Translations under genes and position numbers: made by a program
From: CAZTHL01 sp964613585
GTDB lineage: Bacteria > Pseudomonadota > Alphaproteobacteria > DSM-16000 > Inquilinaceae
DNA: 14,665 nt
Reading direction: 5' to 3'
Assembly (NCBI GenBank): GCA_964613585.1
Contig: CAZTHL010000093.1
Span: 1-14,665, forward strand
The notes under the pieces: generated by a model
Database searches by the model: none
What the model was told of the DNA's origin: nothing
Seen by the model: the letters and a program-made list of their open reading frames with translations, nothing else
Shown here: piece by piece, positions 13,693-14,665 of the stretch
Numbering within the stretch: the stretch's first letter is position 1
How the letters are laid out: every line of letters begins with the position of its first letter

Positions 13693-14665
13693 GCCGGCGC
13701 GCGCCGCCTCGGGCAGGGCCGGCAGATGCCCGCGCTCCCGCTTCTCCGCAAGCCAGCGGCCGAGCTGCCCGGCGATGATGTCCGGGTCGTTGCTGAACAG
13801 CCCGGCCTGCCGCTCCCGGATCAGGCGCGCCGGCACGCCGTCCTCCAGGCCGAGGCCGAGGATCGGCCGTCGGGCGCCCAGATACTCGAACACCTTGCCC
13901 GGGATGTTGCCCGGGTCGAGCGGGTTGTTCCATTGCAGGAACAGCAGGACATCGGCGCCGCATTGCGCGGCCAGGGCGTCCCGGTACGGGATGCTGCCGT
14001 TGATCTCGACCCGGTCGGCGACACCGCAGGCGGCGGCCAGCCGCTCGACCAGCGCGGGCGCCGCGCCGAAGAAGCGGACGCGCACCGGCCGGTCGGCGCC
14101 GAGCCGGCGGATCGCCTGGAACACCGGCGTCGGGTCGCGCTTTCCGGCATAGATCTGCCCGGTATAGACCAGGGTCAGCGCCCCGTCCGCGCCGGCCCGC
14201 CGCGTCTCCGGGTCCGGCTCCGGGTCGGGAAAGTCCCGCGGATCGTAGCCGTTGTAGACGGTGATCGCCGGCTTGCCGAAGCGGGCGCCGAGGGTCCCGG
14301 TCCAGACATCGGAGACGGTGACGATGGCCGCCGCGGTGGCGACGACGCGCCGCTCCAGGGCCTCCTGCCGGCGCCGGTGCCAGGAGGGCCAGTCCTCGCC
14401 GATGTAGGCGTCGTCCGACCAGCGGTCGCGGTACTCGGCGACCCAGGGCGTGCCGAGCGCGCGGCCGAGCGCGGCGGCGACGAGGAAGCCGGTGAACGAT
14501 GGCCCGCTGGTGTAGACGAGGTCGGGCCGCCAGTCCCGGCAGACCCGCCGGCCGGCCCGGATCGCCGCCCGGCGCCAGCCGATGCGCTTGTCGGGAATGT
14601 TGGTGCCGTAAACCCAGAGATCGTTGGCCCGCCGCAGCCAGTCCCGCCCGGCGCCCGCCGCCGGG
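13624..14665 (-). CDS. Glycosyltransferase, GT-B fold, GT4-like (5' end outside window)
   Basis: The minus strand is open from the window edge to TGA at 13626-13624, giving 346 visible residues. The visible part begins AAGAGRDWLRRANDLWVYG, so the first part of the N-terminal Rossmann domain is missing. Domain features: YTSGPSFTGFLVAAALGR and WVAEYRDRWSDD in the acceptor-side domain, IVTVSDVW and TVYNGYDPRDF at the domain boundary, then LVYTGQIYAGKRDP, VRFFG, INGSIPY and DVLLFLQWNNP. The C-terminal nucleotide-sugar segment is IPGKVFEYLGARRPILGLG, the E-x(7)-E-like region of GT4 enzymes. This fits a retaining transferase building exopolysaccharide, capsule or O-antigen; donor and acceptor are unknown. 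A GTG at 14122-14124 is internal (frame continues upstream), so it is not the start. The gene converges on, and overlaps by 69 bases, the deacetylase-like gene. Confidence 0.9.
   Translation of the reverse strand, partial: PAAGAGRDWLRRANDLWVYGTNIPDKRIGWRRAAIRAGRRVCRDWRPDLVYTSGPSFTGFLVAAALGRALGTPWVAEYRDRWSDDAYIGEDWPSWHRRRQEALERRVVATAAAIVTVSDVWTGTLGARFGKPAITVYNGYDPRDFPDPEPDPETRRAGADGALTLVYTGQIYAGKRDPTPVFQAIRRLGADRPVRVRFFGAAPALVERLAAACGVADRVEINGSIPYRDALAAQCGADVLLFLQWNNPLDPGNIPGKVFEYLGARRPILGLGLEDGVPARLIRERQAGLFSNDPDIIAGQLGRWLAEKRERGHLPALPEAARAGLSRDIQFDRLLGFLEGLPARAA

Overview
The window is very GC-rich chromosomal DNA. Its genes use almost only G- or C-ending codons, and the gene set (full-length polA, a UMF1-type transporter, an RTX-type secreted protein, IS256 and IS110 remnants) suggests an alphaproteobacterium, probably of the Rhodospirillales/Geminicoccales type. 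That placement is inferred from composition and gene families; no marker here fixes the taxon.

Layout, left to right. (1) Positions 1-1600 are an insertion-sequence graveyard on the minus strand: an internal fragment of an IS110-family transposase, about 140 unassigned bases, then an IS256-family transposase that keeps its DDE residues but has one in-frame amber codon and a lost C-terminus and right end. (2) Positions 1600-2220 hold no convincing gene; an imperfect 21-bp inverted repeat and a short AT-rich patch stand out. (3) Positions 2218-9294 are three co-oriented minus-strand genes, probably one transcription unit: a 911-aa fusion of AMP-binding acyl ligase, acyl carrier domain and PlsC acyltransferase; a 452-aa MFS/UMF1 (Atg22-like) transporter; and a 954-aa DNA polymerase I. 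The transporter and polA both begin with a Pro/Glu-rich tail encoded by a 15-bp tandem repeat. (4) A 557-bp divergent intergenic region. (5) Positions 9852-12175, plus strand: a large modular protein without a signal peptide, made of a CBM6/35-like domain, a cadherin-like (tandem-95/VCBS type) domain, a Pro-Glu/Asp linker, a second copy of the first domain, RTX repeats, an SGNH hydrolase domain and more RTX repeats with a type I secretion C-terminus. A 100-N assembly gap falls inside the second domain copy and shifts the apparent frame. (6) Its stop codon lies in a three-copy 18-bp repeat rich in stop codons, followed by a GC-rich hairpin. (7) Positions 12595-14665: a WalW-like polysaccharide-deacetylase-family protein (plus) convergent with, and overlapping by 69 bp, a GT4-type glycosyltransferase (minus, 5' end outside the window). 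The pair looks like the edge of a surface-polysaccharide locus.

How the parts relate. The ligase/ACP/PlsC fusion points to activation of a free fatty acid and its transfer into (lyso)phospholipid. The modular RTX/SGNH protein looks like an exported esterase or deacylase acting on carbohydrate or ester-substituted polymer. It sits beside polysaccharide-modification genes, so a shared role at the cell surface is plausible but not shown. The most interesting points are the SGNH domain nested inside an RTX module, the exact frame-restoring prediction for the assembly gap, and the stop-rich tandem repeat. I did not find a complete novel defence or mobile system.
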